Of a DNA stretch of 9,219 nucleotides, positions 6,723 to 9,219 are shown piece by piece (the stretch's first letter is position 1; each line of letters opens with the position of its first letter). The notes under the pieces were generated by a model that saw only the letters and a list, made by a program, of their open reading frames with translations, had not been told where the DNA came from and made no database searches. The DNA lies in assembly GCA_900553215.1 (NCBI GenBank), contig USCJ01000048.1, positions 1 to 9,219 of the forward strand. The letters run 5' to 3'. Made by a program: the position numbers and the translations under genes. The DNA is from an uncultured Collinsella sp. (lineage in GTDB: Bacteria; Actinomycetota; Coriobacteriia; Coriobacteriales; Coriobacteriaceae).

Positions 6723-6752
6723 GGAACTGAGCCTCTGCGCAGTTCCTCAACA
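6717..6752. terminator. 13-bp perfect hairpin between convergent lipoprotein gene and ligA
   Basis: TGTTGAGGAACTG (6717-6729) pairs perfectly with CAGTTCCTCAACA (6740-6752) around a 10-nt loop. The left arm includes most of the lipoprotein stop region (TGA at 6720-6722), and the right arm ends 5 nt from the ligA stop. No good T-run follows on either strand, so it is either a bidirectional terminator of low U content or an RNA 3'-end stabiliser for both convergent transcripts. Confidence 0.68.
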
Positions 6753-6757
6753 AATCA

Positions 6758-9170
<2,413 letters not shown>

Positions 9171-9193
9171 AACCACCCTTAAAAAGGGTGGTT
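9171..9193 (-). terminator. intrinsic terminator-like hairpin
   Basis: AACCACCCTT (9171-9180) pairs perfectly with AAGGGTGGTT (9184-9193) across a 3-nt loop, a tight GC-centred stem. Moderately T-rich sequence follows on both strands (TTCTGATTATT on minus, TTTGCTCTT across the plus end), so it may work in both directions. With no plus-strand gene in front of it, the likely role is to end a minus-strand gene lying to the right, insulating ligA. Confidence 0.65.
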
Positions 9194-9198
9194 TGCTC

Positions 9199-9219
9199 TT
9201 AGGGTATAACCCACGGGCC
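9199..9219 (-). CDS. possible 3' end of a gene entering from the right (six codons plus stop)
   Basis: On the minus strand the last bases read six codons (GPWVIP) and then TAA at 9199-9201, with the terminator-like hairpin starting 5 nt after the stop. The arrangement fits a gene end, but six codons give no identity and the frame is a guess. Confidence 0.22.
   Translation of the reverse strand, partial: GPWVIP

Noticed and set aside
6710..6732. Shine-Dalgarno-like AAGGAGA followed by ATG at the end of the lipoprotein gene
   Set aside because: The ATG abuts the motif without spacing and its frame stops after four codons (ATG TTG AGG AAC TGA); no further gene starts here.

Overview
The window looks like chromosome of a high-GC Gram-positive gut bacterium, most probably a Coriobacteriia member such as Collinsella. 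That is a recognition-based judgement from GC-rich codon use, GTG/ATG starts with strong Shine-Dalgarno sites, and the style of the exporter and ligase proteins. No search was run. All genes read as intact except those cut by the window edges.

Left part (1-2547, minus strand): a two-gene operon for a heterodimeric ABC exporter. The promoter-proximal subunit (718-2547) has a visibly degenerate ATPase site (Asp in place of the catalytic Glu, Gln in place of the H-loop His), as in TM287/BmrC-type subunits. Its partner (1-725) overlaps it by 8 nt and leaves the window after the first 241 residues. A strong sigma70-type promoter (2589-2616) drives the pair.

Centre (2736-5050, plus strand): a MATE-family efflux gene followed by a BmrR-like MerR regulator. 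The MATE promoter has a MerR-type operator: a 21-bp near-palindrome between a TTGACT -35 box and a -10 box 19 bp away. This suggests a drug- or metabolite-induced, self-regulated efflux operon, set divergently to the ABC exporter.

Accessory part (5051-6752, plus strand): base composition drops sharply (the 107-nt leader is about 36% GC, the genes roughly 45%). It encodes a secreted papain-fold cysteine peptidase with a twin-arginine-like signal, a streptopain-like pro-region and a Cys/His/Asp set, then a tightly coupled small lipoprotein of unknown function. A 13-bp perfect hairpin covers the end of the lipoprotein gene. This pair is the most novel content of the window; it looks like acquired cargo between the regulator and the ligase.

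Right part (6758-9219, minus strand): ligA, the essential NAD+-dependent DNA ligase, convergent with the lipoprotein gene, with a leader containing a palindrome, an inverted repeat and a terminator-like hairpin that probably ends a neighbouring gene just outside the window.
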